Below, piece after piece: positions 1-9,280 of a stretch of DNA of 64,000 nucleotides. Within the stretch, counting starts at the first letter, position 1, and each line of letters begins with the position of its first letter. This DNA comes from Candidatus Nanopelagicales bacterium (GTDB lineage Bacteria; Actinomycetota; Actinomycetes; S36-B12): assembly GCA_018402075.1 (NCBI GenBank), contig JAGYJP010000002.1:124001-188000 (forward strand), in the 5' to 3' direction. The translations under genes and the position numbers were made by a program. A model generated the notes under the pieces. The model searched no databases. It saw only the letters and a list, made by a program, of their open reading frames with translations, and was not told the origin of the DNA.

Positions 1-1
1 T

Positions 2-901
2 ATGTCGAACTCCGAATTGAGTGGCGCAGATAGTGGAATTGACGTCGTGATTGCCACCGAAGAAGTTCCGCTGGGGACGGGGGGTGCCATTCGCTATGCG
101 TCGTCATTTCTCACCTCGAAACCAAATGACCCCGTGATTGTTTTTAATGGCGATGTCCTCACCGGGCTGGATATCAATGCATTAGTGCGCCACCACGAGG
201 AAACACATAGTGACGTCACTTTGTATTTAACAAGGGTGAGTGACCCTCGCGCATACGGGTTGGTACCCACGGATACCAATGGACGTGTCCTGCAGTTCCT
301 CGAAAAGCCACAAACACCTGAAGAAATCGTCACCGACCAAATCAATGCAGGTTGCTATGTATTCACTCGATCCGTGATTAATGAAATCCCTGAAGGCCGA
401 CCAGTGTCAGTGGAGCGTGAGACTTTCCCTGACCTGTTAGCCCAATCGCGTGTGGTCAGCGGAGTTGTTGACCCCGGATATTGGTTGGACCTTGGCACGC
501 CGCTGGCATTTGTCCAAGGATCGGTGGATTTGGTTCGCGGAAAAGCACCCTCTCCCGCAGTGGTCGCCCCAGGAGAGTCATTGACCCTTGCCAACACCGC
601 GGTTGACCCCACGGCGGTGATCTCCGGTGGAACCACGCTGGGAGCCAATAGCCAAGTGGGAGCTGAGTCGGTCATTGACGGCAGCGTGGTGTTTGACCAG
701 GCCGTAATTGGCGCTCATTGCGTGATTCGTAACAGCATTATTGGTGCGGGCGCGGTGATTGGTGACCACTGCACCATCGATGGCAGCCTGATTGGCGATT
801 ACAGCAACATTGGTGCTCATAATGAGTTGCGTGAAGGTGTGCGGGTGTGGGTGAACTCGGTAATACCTGAGTTGTCAGTCCGTTTTTCCTCGGATCAATA
901 A
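2..901 (+). CDS. manC: mannose-1-phosphate guanylyltransferase, 5'-truncated by window edge
   Basis: Makes GDP-mannose from mannose-1-phosphate and GTP for envelope mannosylation. The visible 299 residues lack the N-terminal nucleotide-binding loop that opens this family, so the gene begins before the window and the ATG at position 2 is probably internal. Visible are the EEVPLGTGGAIR segment, the VFNGDVLTG metal/sugar-binding region, FLEKP, and from about residue 190 a left-handed beta-helix of hexapeptide repeats (isoleucine/valine-rich, GAGAVIGDHCTIDGS type). It lies close to manB and manA, which supply its substrate. The last 27 bp overlap the 3' end of the convergent fbiB. Homologues are called manB or rmlA2 in mycobacteria; a glucose-1-phosphate nucleotidyltransferase is the main alternative. 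Confidence 0.85.
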   Translation: MSNSELSGADSGIDVVIATEEVPLGTGGAIRYASSFLTSKPNDPVIVFNGDVLTGLDINALVRHHEETHSDVTLYLTRVSDPRAYGLVPTDTNGRVLQFLEKPQTPEEIVTDQINAGCYVFTRSVINEIPEGRPVSVERETFPDLLAQSRVVSGVVDPGYWLDLGTPLAFVQGSVDLVRGKAPSPAVVAPGESLTLANTAVDPTAVISGGTTLGANSQVGAESVIDGSVVFDQAVIGAHCVIRNSIIGAGAVIGDHCTIDGSLIGDYSNIGAHNELREGVRVWVNSVIPELSVRFSSDQ

Positions 902-2275
902 CGACTCAATATCAATTTCGGTACGTTCTCTTGCGGGTGCAGATGGCTCACCAACCGCAATCCCACCTAGGGGCCAATACGTATCTGGAAGATCGAGAAT
1001 GCGTCGCATTGTTAACGGGCAAAATATTGACGATGAAATCCACGCTGACCCGAAATTGTCGGTAGCGATACTGATCAGCATATTTTCAATCGCTGCACCA
1101 CCGGCAATGTGGAACATAGTGCGTTCGCTGTCATTGCGCTGGCCAATATCAAGACCGTCAACAATTGGGTACGTATGTGCACCCGCACCGAGATCAACAA
1201 AAGGAAAAATCACCGTTGGAGCTGAGCGTAAAATATTGCCTCGGCTCACTCTCTTCTCGATTTCCTCAGGTGTGCGACCTTCTGCTGCAAGGTCTGATTT
1301 CCAGGTGTCCTGCATCGCATTAAGTAGCTCCCCTCGGAGGTGATCATTTTCGCCGCGAACTAATACAAGAAAGCGCCATGGCATGGTGTGGTGAGGAGCA
1401 GGGGCGCTCGCTGCTGCGCGCAGCGCGCGTTTAATCACGGCCGCAGGCACGGGTGAGTCGGTGAATGAACGCACGGTTCGCCGGAGGTAGATAGCATCAC
1501 GGGCACCTTCTAGGCGCGCTTCATTGGTGCCCAGTGAAAACAGATCCTCAGATGAGGGACGGATTAAATCCCGTGCAGATTGGCCCCGTGCAGATTGGCC
1601 CCGGTCATCGATGACCCAAGAATCCGCACCGCGTATCACCGCAACGGGTGTCATGCCGCTTTTGGCACGCACCAGTTCACTTGCCGCCGCTAATTGATCT
1701 GCCACTGCAACCATTGTCATCTGGAGTTGTTGTCCAAAAGAATCGGTGGTGCCGGTGAGATCATCGAGTACGTGGACGCCGGAGGCACCGATTGCGTGGT
1801 CGGTCACGCCAAGTCGCCATGCCCGCCCCAGTGTGTCGGTAATAATCACGCCGAGGGTGATTTCCAGGGCGTTCTCCAAGGATTCGCGCAATTCCCGTGC
1901 ACTCGCATCCGGGTTGTGTGGGAGAAGTACCACTGTTCCATCTTCGGTATTGCTGGCATCGACACCGGCAGCAGCCAGTATCAATCCATGTCGCGTTTCG
2001 ACAATTCGAGTTGAGACCGGGATGCCTTCGCGTTCATGGACCTTGGTGGCGACTACTCGAAAAGTTTCTGAGGTAATCGCTTCCTCGCGATCCTGTGCCT
2101 GAATTACTCGACCTTCTGCTTTGGCAATAATTTTGCTGGTAACGACGACAATATCGCCGGCCTGTAATCCTCTTGGCAGCTCTGAAGATGAATTAATGGC
2201 ATCAAGGATGATGCCGGCGAGGTCATCGCCCTTGCGAAATCGATGATCTATCGGTATCCCGATCAGCGAGATCAC
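875..2275 (-). CDS. fbiB: FbiB: F420-0:gamma-glutamyl ligase / nitroreductase-type reductase
   Basis: Bifunctional enzyme of coenzyme F420 synthesis. Residues 1-245 are the CofE-like glutamate ligase (SLIGIPID start, VVTSKIIAKAEGR, ITDTLGRAWRLG). Residues 250-466 are an FMN nitroreductase fold (YLRRTVRSFTDSPVP, PHHTMPWRF), which in mycobacteria reduces dehydro-F420-0. The start chosen is GTG 2275, whose GTGA overlaps the fbiA stop by 4 nt; the open frame runs 54 codons further upstream but that part has no family similarity and lies inside fbiA. At 466 residues it is near the usual length. A perfect 15-bp duplication at the domain junction repeats GQSAR. Cotranscribed with fbiA. Confidence 0.93.
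   Translation of the reverse strand: MISLIGIPIDHRFRKGDDLAGIILDAINSSSELPRGLQAGDIVVVTSKIIAKAEGRVIQAQDREEAITSETFRVVATKVHEREGIPVSTRIVETRHGLILAAAGVDASNTEDGTVVLLPHNPDASARELRESLENALEITLGVIITDTLGRAWRLGVTDHAIGASGVHVLDDLTGTTDSFGQQLQMTMVAVADQLAAASELVRAKSGMTPVAVIRGADSWVIDDRGQSARGQSARDLIRPSSEDLFSLGTNEARLEGARDAIYLRRTVRSFTDSPVPAAVIKRALRAAASAPAPHHTMPWRFLVLVRGENDHLRGELLNAMQDTWKSDLAAEGRTPEEIEKRVSRGNILRSAPTVIFPFVDLGAGAHTYPIVDGLDIGQRNDSERTMFHIAGGAAIENMLISIATDNFGSAWISSSIFCPLTMRRILDLPDTYWPLGGIAVGEPSAPARERTEIDIESLLIRGKTD
1571..1600. repeat. 15-bp tandem duplication x2 inside fbiB
   Basis: Two perfect adjacent copies of a 15-bp unit (CCGTGCAGATTGGCC on the plus strand) encode a doubled GQSAR pentapeptide in the linker between the ligase and reductase domains. 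The frame is kept. Confidence 0.95.
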
Positions 2276-3342
2276 GAGAATGAATTCGAAGTTGTAGGAA
2301 GGGCGAGTTCCAATGCACTGCGTGCAATTTCGCCGGTGATTTCGATGTCGGTCATCATGAGGGGAATCGCATCGCAGGAAATCCCTGATGCTCGAATTCC
2401 CTCGACAGATTCTGAATCGCTGATATCTACCAGCCAATAGTCCAGTAGCCCCGACTCGGCATCAGTGGTTGCCGGTGTTCTGGCGCCGTAATGCAGCGCA
2501 ACTCCCGCGGCAGATGTTTCTACCCCTATTGCGCTCAGGCAGGCATCGGCCATTCCTCGCACCGGTGCGCCATTGACAATCGGTGAGATTCCGATCACCG
2601 GTGCGGAAGTGTTATGCACGGCTTCGTGTATTCCTTCAATATTGAGAATTGTTCCAATGGAAACCACCGGGTTACTGGGCGGAATGATCACCAGGTCGGT
2701 GTCGGTGATTGCCTCGATCACACCTGGTGCAGGTCGTGCTTGATCCTTACCGACATAAACAAAGTCATGGGCGGGCAATGAGGCCCGGTATTTGATCCAC
2801 CATTCTTGGAAGTGAATTGCCACTCGCGATTGGGTATCCGGGTGGTCAACAACTACATGGGTCTCGCATCGGTCATCGGTCATGGGAATAAGGCGCACGC
2901 CTGGTTGCCAACGGGTGCACAGTGCTTGGGTCACTTCGGAGAGGGAATAGCCGGAGTTCAGTGATGTGGTGCGAACAAGGTGCGTGGCAATATCGCGATC
3001 GCCCAATCCGAACCAGGTCGGCTCCACACCATAAGCCGCTAATTCGTCTTTAGCCGTAAACGTTTCATTTTCTCTGCCCCAACCGCGCTCTGTGCTGATC
3101 CCACCGCCGAGCGTGTACATGATGGAATCAAGATCGGGGCATATCCGAAGGCCGTGGATCCAAATATCGTCTCCGGTATTGGCGATCACCGTGACTTCCA
3201 GTTCGCGTCCATGAAATTTTTCCGCCATGAATTCGCGAACAGTTTCGGATTGGGTGAGCCCTCGAATAAATCGCGCACCGCCAATGCCTCCGGCCAACAC
3301 GGTAACGCGTAACGCCTGATGTGGTTGATCAGTGAATGTCAC
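2272..3342 (-). CDS. fbiA: FbiA: phosphoenolpyruvate/2-phospholactate transferase for F420
   Basis: CofD/FbiA family: joins the three-carbon phospho group (phosphoenolpyruvate in mycobacteria) from its guanosine-diphosphate-activated form to the deazaflavin Fo, giving (dehydro)-F420-0. It has the N-terminal glycine-rich loop VLAGGIGGARF (residues 15-25), GDRDIATHLVRT, TDDRCETHVV, the IPPSNPVVSIGTIL nucleotide-binding segment and PIVNGAPVRGMA. 356 residues is slightly above the usual 320-335. Start is GTG 3342, with AGGA about 8 nt upstream. First gene of the fbiA-fbiB operon and divergent from whiB2, the arrangement known in mycobacteria. Confidence 0.93.
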   Translation of the reverse strand: MTFTDQPHQALRVTVLAGGIGGARFIRGLTQSETVREFMAEKFHGRELEVTVIANTGDDIWIHGLRICPDLDSIMYTLGGGISTERGWGRENETFTAKDELAAYGVEPTWFGLGDRDIATHLVRTTSLNSGYSLSEVTQALCTRWQPGVRLIPMTDDRCETHVVVDHPDTQSRVAIHFQEWWIKYRASLPAHDFVYVGKDQARPAPGVIEAITDTDLVIIPPSNPVVSIGTILNIEGIHEAVHNTSAPVIGISPIVNGAPVRGMADACLSAIGVETSAAGVALHYGARTPATTDAESGLLDYWLVDISDSESVEGIRASGISCDAIPLMMTDIEITGEIARSALELALPTTSNSFS

Positions 3343-3368
3343 GGAGGGATCCTGTCAGAGCGGGAAAA

Positions 3369-3388
3369 TGTCCCTTCTTTGGGGGACA
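3369..3388 (-). promoter_or_regulatory. short hairpin plus T-run in the fbiA leader, possible attenuator
   Basis: Read on the minus strand, TGTCCC and GGGACA pair around an 8-nt loop and are followed by TTTT, 27 nt before the fbiA GTG. A second small GCCC/GGGC stem lies just upstream at 3390-3406. The arrangement looks terminator-like within the 5' leader, but the stem has only 6 bp and the fbiA transcription start is not known. Confidence 0.3.
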
Positions 3389-3454
3389 CGCCCTAAAAAA
3401 ATGGGCATTTTTGGAGATATATTCAAGTTTTTGTCTGTTATGTCCGTTTCGTAC

Positions 3455-3483
3455 TTGACGTTTGTGAATTACACCTCTGTAAT
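3455..3483 (+). promoter_or_regulatory. sigma70-type promoter for whiB2
   Basis: TTGACG at 3455-3460, a 17-nt spacer and TGTAAT at 3478-3483 give near-consensus -35/-10 elements pointing at whiB2. The predicted transcription start near 3490 leaves a leader of about 100 nt before the GTG at 3592. This is the clearest promoter in the 249-bp fbiA-whiB2 gap (3343-3591), which is notably AT-rich compared with the genes. Confidence 0.65.
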
Positions 3484-3591
3484 ACAGCCTAAGAAGTACA
3501 AAATAACGTTCATAGATTATGCCTGAATAAAAAAGCAGAATAACCAACGAACAGAGTTCCCGCAGAAGTGTGGGTCGAGGAGGAACGGCGC

Positions 3592-3882
3592 GTGGCCGAA
3601 TTAACTGCGATAAGTGCAGGAGCCATTGGTCTAGGAGTAATCCCCCTTGCAGATGCAGAGGAGCTTGGGTGGCAGGAGCGAGCACTTTGTGCGCAAACTG
3701 ACCCTGAGGCGTTTTTCCCAGAAAAGGGTGGAAGCACTCGGGAAGCCAAGAAAGTGTGCCTTTCCTGTGATGTTCGGGTGGAATGTCTCGAATATGCCCT
3801 CGAGCAGGATGAACGCTTCGGTATCTGGGGCGGGTTATCAGAGCGCGAACGCAGACGCCTCAAAAAGCGCGCGGTCTCCTAG
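3592..3882 (+). CDS. whiB2: WhiB2/WhmD-type iron-sulfur transcription regulator
   Basis: Wbl-family regulator with four cysteines in the order C...C-x2-C-x5-C (LCAQT; VCLSCDVRVEC) that bind a [4Fe-4S] cluster, followed by the GIWGG turn and a basic tail (RERRRLKK). The sequence from WQERALCAQTDPEAFF to the end closely fits WhiB2/WhmD, which controls septation in actinobacteria. Start set at GTG 3592 because GAGGAGG (3577-3583) sits 8 nt before it; an in-frame GTG at 3568 would add eight residues but lacks such a site. 96 residues. It lies opposite fbiA, as in mycobacteria. Confidence 0.93.
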   Translation: MAELTAISAGAIGLGVIPLADAEELGWQERALCAQTDPEAFFPEKGGSTREAKKVCLSCDVRVECLEYALEQDERFGIWGGLSERERRRLKKRAVS

Positions 3883-3945
3883 ATCGCGCTCCAGTTATCT
3901 GCTTGGCTGTCTAGCCAAAGACCCCACTCGACATAGGGTGGTCCC

Positions 3946-6900
3946 GTGACCTTCCCCGAGTCCAGCGACCCGCAGCAGCGTCCTGTACCCGAACCTGCGC
4001 CCGAACCTGCGCCCGAGTCAGGGCATGGTCCGAGTGATCCCGCGGCAGATATTCCCGTCGAGTGGTTTTTTGATGACCCGGAGGAAGATGAAGGTCCGAT
4101 CCGCATCACCCGTCCACACTTTGTCACCACGGTGCTGGTCTGCCATGAAGGAGCCGTGTGGCTCCCCGCCGTTCTCACCACGATTGCCCGATCGTCGCGG
4201 CCGCCAGAAGTTATTGTCGGAATCGATACGGCATCCACGGACAACTCCGCGGATATTTTGAAAGAATCTCTGGGGTCAGATCGCGTGATCACCTTAGGGA
4301 ACAACCCTGGTTTCGGCGCTGCCGTGGCCCGTGCGCTTAGTGCCACGCCTCGTCCTGATTTCACCCGAGGCGATTTGCCGGCCGACAGTGTGGAGTGGAT
4401 CTGGTTGCTCCACGACGATTCTGCTCCCGATACCCACTGCCTAGAGCGACTTCTGGAAGCTGCCGATGACAATCCTTCTGTTGCGATTGTGGGGCCAAAG
4501 ATTTTGGGCTGGCACGATCGGCGGTTATTGCTGGAAGTAGGGGTGGCCATCACTGCCGACGGGCGGCGCGTCACCGGACTTGAACGCAGGGAACATGACC
4601 AAGGCCAACACGATGGCAATCGCGATGTTCTCGCGGTGAGTTCGGCAGGCATGCTCATTCGGCGAGACGTGTGGGAGGCCCTTGGGGGATTTGACCCGGA
4701 ACTACCGCTCTTTCGGGATGATCTGGACTTCTGTTGGCGTGCCCACCGGATGGGTGAACGCGTGCTGATTGCACCCGAAGCCCAAATCCATCACCGCGAG
4801 GCATCGGCTCACGGTAGGCGGGCGACAACCGGAACCACTGACCTTCTGGTCCAAGATCGTGAGGCTGCCGTACACGTTCTTCTCGCGCATTCACCCGGTA
4901 TCAAGGGATTCTTCCTCGGTTTGCGATTGTTCTTGGGAAGTGCCGTGAGGTCCTTCGTGTACGCCATTGGCAAGGATCTTGCTGCAGCCCGAGGCGAAAT
5001 TAAAGCGGTCTTTTATGTTCTTATGCATCCCGGAAAAATTAAAAGATCACGGGAACTGATTGGGAAAAGCGCAACCGAACCTGCATCTGTGGTGAATCAC
5101 CTACGGCCAAGCACATTTGATCAACTTCGTGGAGTTTTGGAAGCCGCAACAGGTTTGGCAACAACGAGTAACACAACAACACCGAATTTGAGTGCATTGG
5201 ATTCCGGACCCGTTGACGACGACGCAGCGTTCCTTGATCAATCATCTGGCGGTTTTATCTCCCGCGTTATTCGTAAACCAAGTGTAATTGTTGTTGCGCT
5301 ACTCACTATCCTCGCGATTGTTGCCACCCGATCACTGTGGCTCGGCGACGGAGTTATTCAGGGTGGTGCACTTTTGCCAAGCCCTTGGGGTGCATCTGAT
5401 CTGTGGGCTTTCTATTTCGATGCCTGGCACAACGTGGGCCCAGGTTCAACGGCCGACTCCCCACCGTACCTGGCAGTCATTGCACTACTGGGAACACTTC
5501 TGTTGGGTAAGGCCACGATGGCCGTGCAATTGCTCTTGCTGCTTTCCATTCCACTTGCTGGTTGGTCCGCATATTTCGCATCCCGCGCCATGATCCCCAG
5601 CAAAGCCATTCGCCTATGGGGTGCGGTGACATACGCACTTGTGCCAGCCATGACGGGGGCATTGGCACAAGGTCGCATTGGCACCGCTGTCACCGCGGTG
5701 GTCCTCCCATTTGCAATCCGGTCCATGTTCCGCACGGGTCAACCTGGAGCCACGTACCGCCGCGCTGCCGGATCTGCATTGCTTCTAGCTATTGTTTTAG
5801 CTTTTACACCCACCGTATGGCTTATCGGAGTTATCGCACTCGCTGTTGCCCTGGCAGTGTCTCGCCAAACTTTGTATTCCAATTACCGGCAGATCCTCAC
5901 AGCCGTGGCGGGTTCATTTATTGCACTGATGCCATGGAGCTTCGGATTAATTCTGCAGCCGGTGCGTTTTCTTCTCGAGCCAGGTTTGGATCTTTCAAGT
6001 TTGACCGATCCCAATATCTCCATGTTCGATGTCATTCTGTTGCATCCAGGTGGTCCGGGAATGACACCACTTGTGATTTCTGCAGGAATAGTTCTGGCAG
6101 CATTACTGGCACTTCTGCGTACCGACCGGCGCCGAGTTGTGCTGATGTGGTGGATTTTTGCTGGCATTGCGGCTCTGATTGCCTTGGTGCAAGTCTTGTT
6201 CCTTTTCACCCCTCCCGGGCAAACAGCAGAAGTACGCACCTGGCCCGGCCCGGCAACATTGGTGATTTCACTAGCATTCATTGCGGCTGCGGCACTTGGT
6301 GCACAAGGTTTACGCACCCGATTTGTGGGACAGAGCTTCAGTTTGGGTCAACCCGCAGCGGTTATCGCTGTCATTGGTGCGCTGCTCGCCCCGATCCTGT
6401 CGGCTGTGTGGCTCATCCCAGGTCAGGATTCGACCCTATATCGCGGCGATCCTTCGACAGTTCCAGCATTTGTGGCAGCCGATGCCTTCAGCCCACAGGC
6501 ACCACGCACACTCATCATCAACGATGCCAAATCAGGTCGAGTGACTTACACGGTGATTAACGGATCGGGTCTTTCACTTGGCGATGCCGATGTTCCCCCG
6601 CCAGCCCAAACCTGGATAGATATTGATCCCTATGTCGCCGACATGGCATCAGGTCGCGGTGGCGATGAAGTAACAGTGCTCGCCGGCTATGGAATCCGCT
6701 ATGTAGTTCTTGCACCGGGTTCCTCACGTGATCTTGTGCCCACTTTGGATGCCGAGCCGGGTCTCCGACGACTTTCCAATGCAGACGGTGAAGTGTTGTG
6801 GCGGATAGCGGGTGTCACTGCACGAGCACGCATCTTTGATGGTGTTACAGAATCACCTGTGGGTGTTGCCCAGCCCGCTTCCATGGCAACGGATCCTTAT

Positions 6901-7266
6901 ATTGATCAAACATTGCCCGATGGCTCCGGGGAGCGTGTCTTATTCATTGGTGCAAGTGCAGATTCCCGCTGGAGTGCCGGTGACCTCGATCAGGTCACCA
7001 CGGATTCATATTTACAGTGGTCGTCCACATTTGCGATCCCAGCAGGCAGCCCGCCTGTTGTCGTGGAATTCAATTCCACATCACGAAGCCTGTGGTTACT
7101 GGCTCAATTGCTTGTCATCATGGTGTTGGTCGTCGTGGCGCTACCTAGTCGCCAACGAGTTGATCTCGATGCGGATGCAGAAGCGCTTGCAGCTCTTGAA
7201 GCAAAAACCCTAGGAGCAATGTCCGCTGACAAAGAATTAGCAACATTGGAGGTTCGTCAGCCATGA
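3946..7266 (+). CDS. large membrane glycosyltransferase, family 2 N-terminal domain
   Basis: 1106 residues. Residues 60-330 are a GT-A glycosyltransferase family 2 domain: VLVCHEGAVWLPAVL, the metal-binding LLHDDSAPD, GGFDPELPLFRDDLDFCWR and a HHREA segment. After a spacer, about ten to twelve hydrophobic segments begin near residue 440, then a large extracellular-type region and a last membrane helix near residue 1055. It probably adds sugar from a nucleotide or polyprenyl donor to envelope glycan, consistent with the manC/manB/manA neighbours, but acceptor and sugar cannot be read. The N-terminus holds a PEPAPEPAPE repeat. Its stop overlaps the next gene by 4 nt (ATGA). Confidence 0.82.
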   Translation: MTFPESSDPQQRPVPEPAPEPAPESGHGPSDPAADIPVEWFFDDPEEDEGPIRITRPHFVTTVLVCHEGAVWLPAVLTTIARSSRPPEVIVGIDTASTDNSADILKESLGSDRVITLGNNPGFGAAVARALSATPRPDFTRGDLPADSVEWIWLLHDDSAPDTHCLERLLEAADDNPSVAIVGPKILGWHDRRLLLEVGVAITADGRRVTGLERREHDQGQHDGNRDVLAVSSAGMLIRRDVWEALGGFDPELPLFRDDLDFCWRAHRMGERVLIAPEAQIHHREASAHGRRATTGTTDLLVQDREAAVHVLLAHSPGIKGFFLGLRLFLGSAVRSFVYAIGKDLAAARGEIKAVFYVLMHPGKIKRSRELIGKSATEPASVVNHLRPSTFDQLRGVLEAATGLATTSNTTTPNLSALDSGPVDDDAAFLDQSSGGFISRVIRKPSVIVVALLTILAIVATRSLWLGDGVIQGGALLPSPWGASDLWAFYFDAWHNVGPGSTADSPPYLAVIALLGTLLLGKATMAVQLLLLLSIPLAGWSAYFASRAMIPSKAIRLWGAVTYALVPAMTGALAQGRIGTAVTAVVLPFAIRSMFRTGQPGATYRRAAGSALLLAIVLAFTPTVWLIGVIALAVALAVSRQTLYSNYRQILTAVAGSFIALMPWSFGLILQPVRFLLEPGLDLSSLTDPNISMFDVILLHPGGPGMTPLVISAGIVLAALLALLRTDRRRVVLMWWIFAGIAALIALVQVLFLFTPPGQTAEVRTWPGPATLVISLAFIAAAALGAQGLRTRFVGQSFSLGQPAAVIAVIGALLAPILSAVWLIPGQDSTLYRGDPSTVPAFVAADAFSPQAPRTLIINDAKSGRVTYTVINGSGLSLGDADVPPPAQTWIDIDPYVADMASGRGGDEVTVLAGYGIRYVVLAPGSSRDLVPTLDAEPGLRRLSNADGEVLWRIAGVTARARIFDGVTESPVGVAQPASMATDPYIDQTLPDGSGERVLFIGASADSRWSAGDLDQVTTDSYLQWSSTFAIPAGSPPVVVEFNSTSRSLWLLAQLLVIMVLVVVALPSRQRVDLDADAEALAALEAKTLGAMSADKELATLEVRQP

Positions 7267-8837
7267 CACAGCCTCGCAATTTGGGAGAAACTAATTCGCG
7301 AACGGTTGATTCAGGTTCGCTGATTTCACGTCGTTGGTTTGCACCCGTGGCAGTTCTGGTCGTGGCAGCGCTCCTGGTGGCACTGGGCCTTTTTGCTCAA
7401 CAGGAATTGCCCGCCCAATCTGAGGGCGCGGTCACCAGTGAACCTATTGGTTCAGCCATTCTGTTGTGTCCAGAGCCAGGTGCGGGAGGGGACCTTGGTG
7501 TTCGAGTGACCGCGGCGGTTATTCCAGAATTCCCGGGACAAGATGCATCTGAAGGTTCCGCAGGTTTGGTCACATTGCCAGGGAAGGAGTCCGCCCAATC
7601 GTTGATTCGTGTTCCGGGTGGTCAGGCCCAAATCGAAGCATTTGGCAGCCGCTTGCCGGCCATCACCGCTTTTGGCGAAGGCGCCCTGGCACCCGGGTTG
7701 GTAGCAGATCAATGGGGACGGGATCCCAGTGGACAAGGCCGCGGCATGGCGAGCACCGCGTGCGCACCAGCGGCATCGGAATTCTGGTTCGTTGGTGGTG
7801 GTGCTATTGCCGGACGCAAAACCCGGGTGTTACTGGTGAATCCTGACGATACCGCTGCAAGTGTCGATGTCATTGTGCACGGACCCGACGGCGTCATTGA
7901 TGCGCCAGCTGGTCGGGGATTGATTGTCCCTGCCACCGACCGCGTCACCATACAACTCGATATTCTCGCTCCAGGTGTCAACGCCACCGCATTCCATGTC
8001 ATTGCGCGCACTGGGCGCATTGGAGCCTCGGTAGACGATGAACAACGATCAGGCTTAGCGTCGGTCGGCACCGACTGGATTCCACAAAGTGTGGGACCGG
8101 CGACCAAGGTATACATTCCCGGCATCATTAACGGTGTGGGTGCACGCGTACTGTCGATTGTGTCTACTTCGGAAAACGATGCAAACGTTAACGTTCGCGT
8201 GATGTCTTCGGAAGGAACCTATGAACCCGCCGAGCGAAACTCCTTCACGGTGACATCAGGAGGAGTTGTCACGGTGGACATGGCTCCCGCACTGCCACAA
8301 ACACCCGATGGCACATTGCCCGCCACACTCGAACTCACATCTGATCAACCAATTGTTGCGGGCATGCGACAGTTCTTCGGCGGCAAGCGAGTCCAGGATG
8401 AAACATCATTTAGCGCGGGTGCCCAACCCTTTACCGGACCTTCGGCCGTATCCGGCTTACCTGTTCGCCCGGCAACAGATGTGCGTTTGTATCTGACGGC
8501 GACAGACACCGATGCTCAAGTCGATGTTGTTATTTTGCCTTTTGAAGGAGGTAAGGCAGCGGCAGTTCCGACAAAGCCGCGACGAATTTCCATTCCGGCC
8601 GGAACGGTCAAGAACATTAAACTTCAGGCACCCGCGGGTGTTAATTGGTTCACCGCAGTGATTACCCCCGCCCCAGACTCAGGTCCGGTGCTCGCTGCCC
8701 ATCGGGTAAGAGAGAAGTCCCGTTTCGGTGATCTGGTGACAGGTTATCCGTGGAAGCCACTTCGAATCGAAGTTCAAGTGCCGACCGCAAACCAGAATGC
8801 GGGTGTGGCCATGCGGCGTGCCGCCACCGCATCCTGA
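7263..8837 (+). CDS. DUF5719-type exported protein
   Basis: 524 residues with one N-terminal membrane helix (about residues 28-47) and an otherwise exported, beta-rich body of repeated VNPDD..ASVDVIVHGPDG-like modules. Position directly after the glycosyltransferase, with a 4-nt overlap implying translational coupling, matches the DUF5719 family that accompanies this glycosyltransferase in many actinobacteria. Function is unknown; coupling suggests it works with the glycosyltransferase on the outer face of the membrane. No catalytic motif seen. Confidence 0.75.
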   Translation: MTQPRNLGETNSRTVDSGSLISRRWFAPVAVLVVAALLVALGLFAQQELPAQSEGAVTSEPIGSAILLCPEPGAGGDLGVRVTAAVIPEFPGQDASEGSAGLVTLPGKESAQSLIRVPGGQAQIEAFGSRLPAITAFGEGALAPGLVADQWGRDPSGQGRGMASTACAPAASEFWFVGGGAIAGRKTRVLLVNPDDTAASVDVIVHGPDGVIDAPAGRGLIVPATDRVTIQLDILAPGVNATAFHVIARTGRIGASVDDEQRSGLASVGTDWIPQSVGPATKVYIPGIINGVGARVLSIVSTSENDANVNVRVMSSEGTYEPAERNSFTVTSGGVVTVDMAPALPQTPDGTLPATLELTSDQPIVAGMRQFFGGKRVQDETSFSAGAQPFTGPSAVSGLPVRPATDVRLYLTATDTDAQVDVVILPFEGGKAAAVPTKPRRISIPAGTVKNIKLQAPAGVNWFTAVITPAPDSGPVLAAHRVREKSRFGDLVTGYPWKPLRIEVQVPTANQNAGVAMRRAATAS

Positions 8838-8861
8838 GTTCTCCACACTAGCGTTACGGAC

Positions 8862-9245
8862 GTGAGTCGTCGTCGGTGTTCCAAACCATCGTGCAGCCTT
8901 TCTGCTGTTTCTACCCTCACCTACGTCTATGCCGATTCCACCGCTGTTCTTGGGCCATTGGCCACTTACGCCGAACCACACTGCTACGACCTGTGCCAGA
9001 TGCACAGTGATCGCATGACGGCACCCCGCGGCTGGGAAATCGTCCGGATTGCACCCGACCCGGAAGCGCTCAAGCCGTCAAGCGATGACCTCGAAGCTTT
9101 GGCCAATGCCGTTCGCGAGGCAGCCCGGCCTCGCTATATCCAGGACCAGCCCGCTGAAAATTTGCCGGTCGATGTCACCGAAGGTGCACGCCGCGGCCAC
9201 CTGCGAATTCTGCACACCACCCCCACGGATTCCCACTCCGATTAA
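8862..9245 (+). CDS. DUF3499 family protein
   Basis: 127 residues matching the actinobacterial DUF3499 family (Rv3258c-like): RRCSKPSC start, TLTYVYADSTAVLGPLATYAEP, CYDLC and LTAPRGW-like core (MTAPRGWEIVRI). Cysteine pairs near residues 6/11 and 47/51 with nearby histidines suggest a small zinc site. GTG start. Function unknown; it is consistently found just before the phosphomannomutase gene. In related genomes a small metallopeptidase gene often lies between whiB2 and this gene; it is absent here. Confidence 0.85.
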   Translation: MSRRRCSKPSCSLSAVSTLTYVYADSTAVLGPLATYAEPHCYDLCQMHSDRMTAPRGWEIVRIAPDPEALKPSSDDLEALANAVREAARPRYIQDQPAENLPVDVTEGARRGHLRILHTTPTDSHSD

Positions 9246-9280
9246 TTGAGTTACCCACCCCACCGCCTAACCGCTACCCT

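Noticed and set aside
5562..6560. 332-codon open frame inside the glycosyltransferase gene
   Set aside because: Cys/His/Arg/Ser-rich composition typical of a shadow frame of a membrane-protein gene; the main frame has clear domains.
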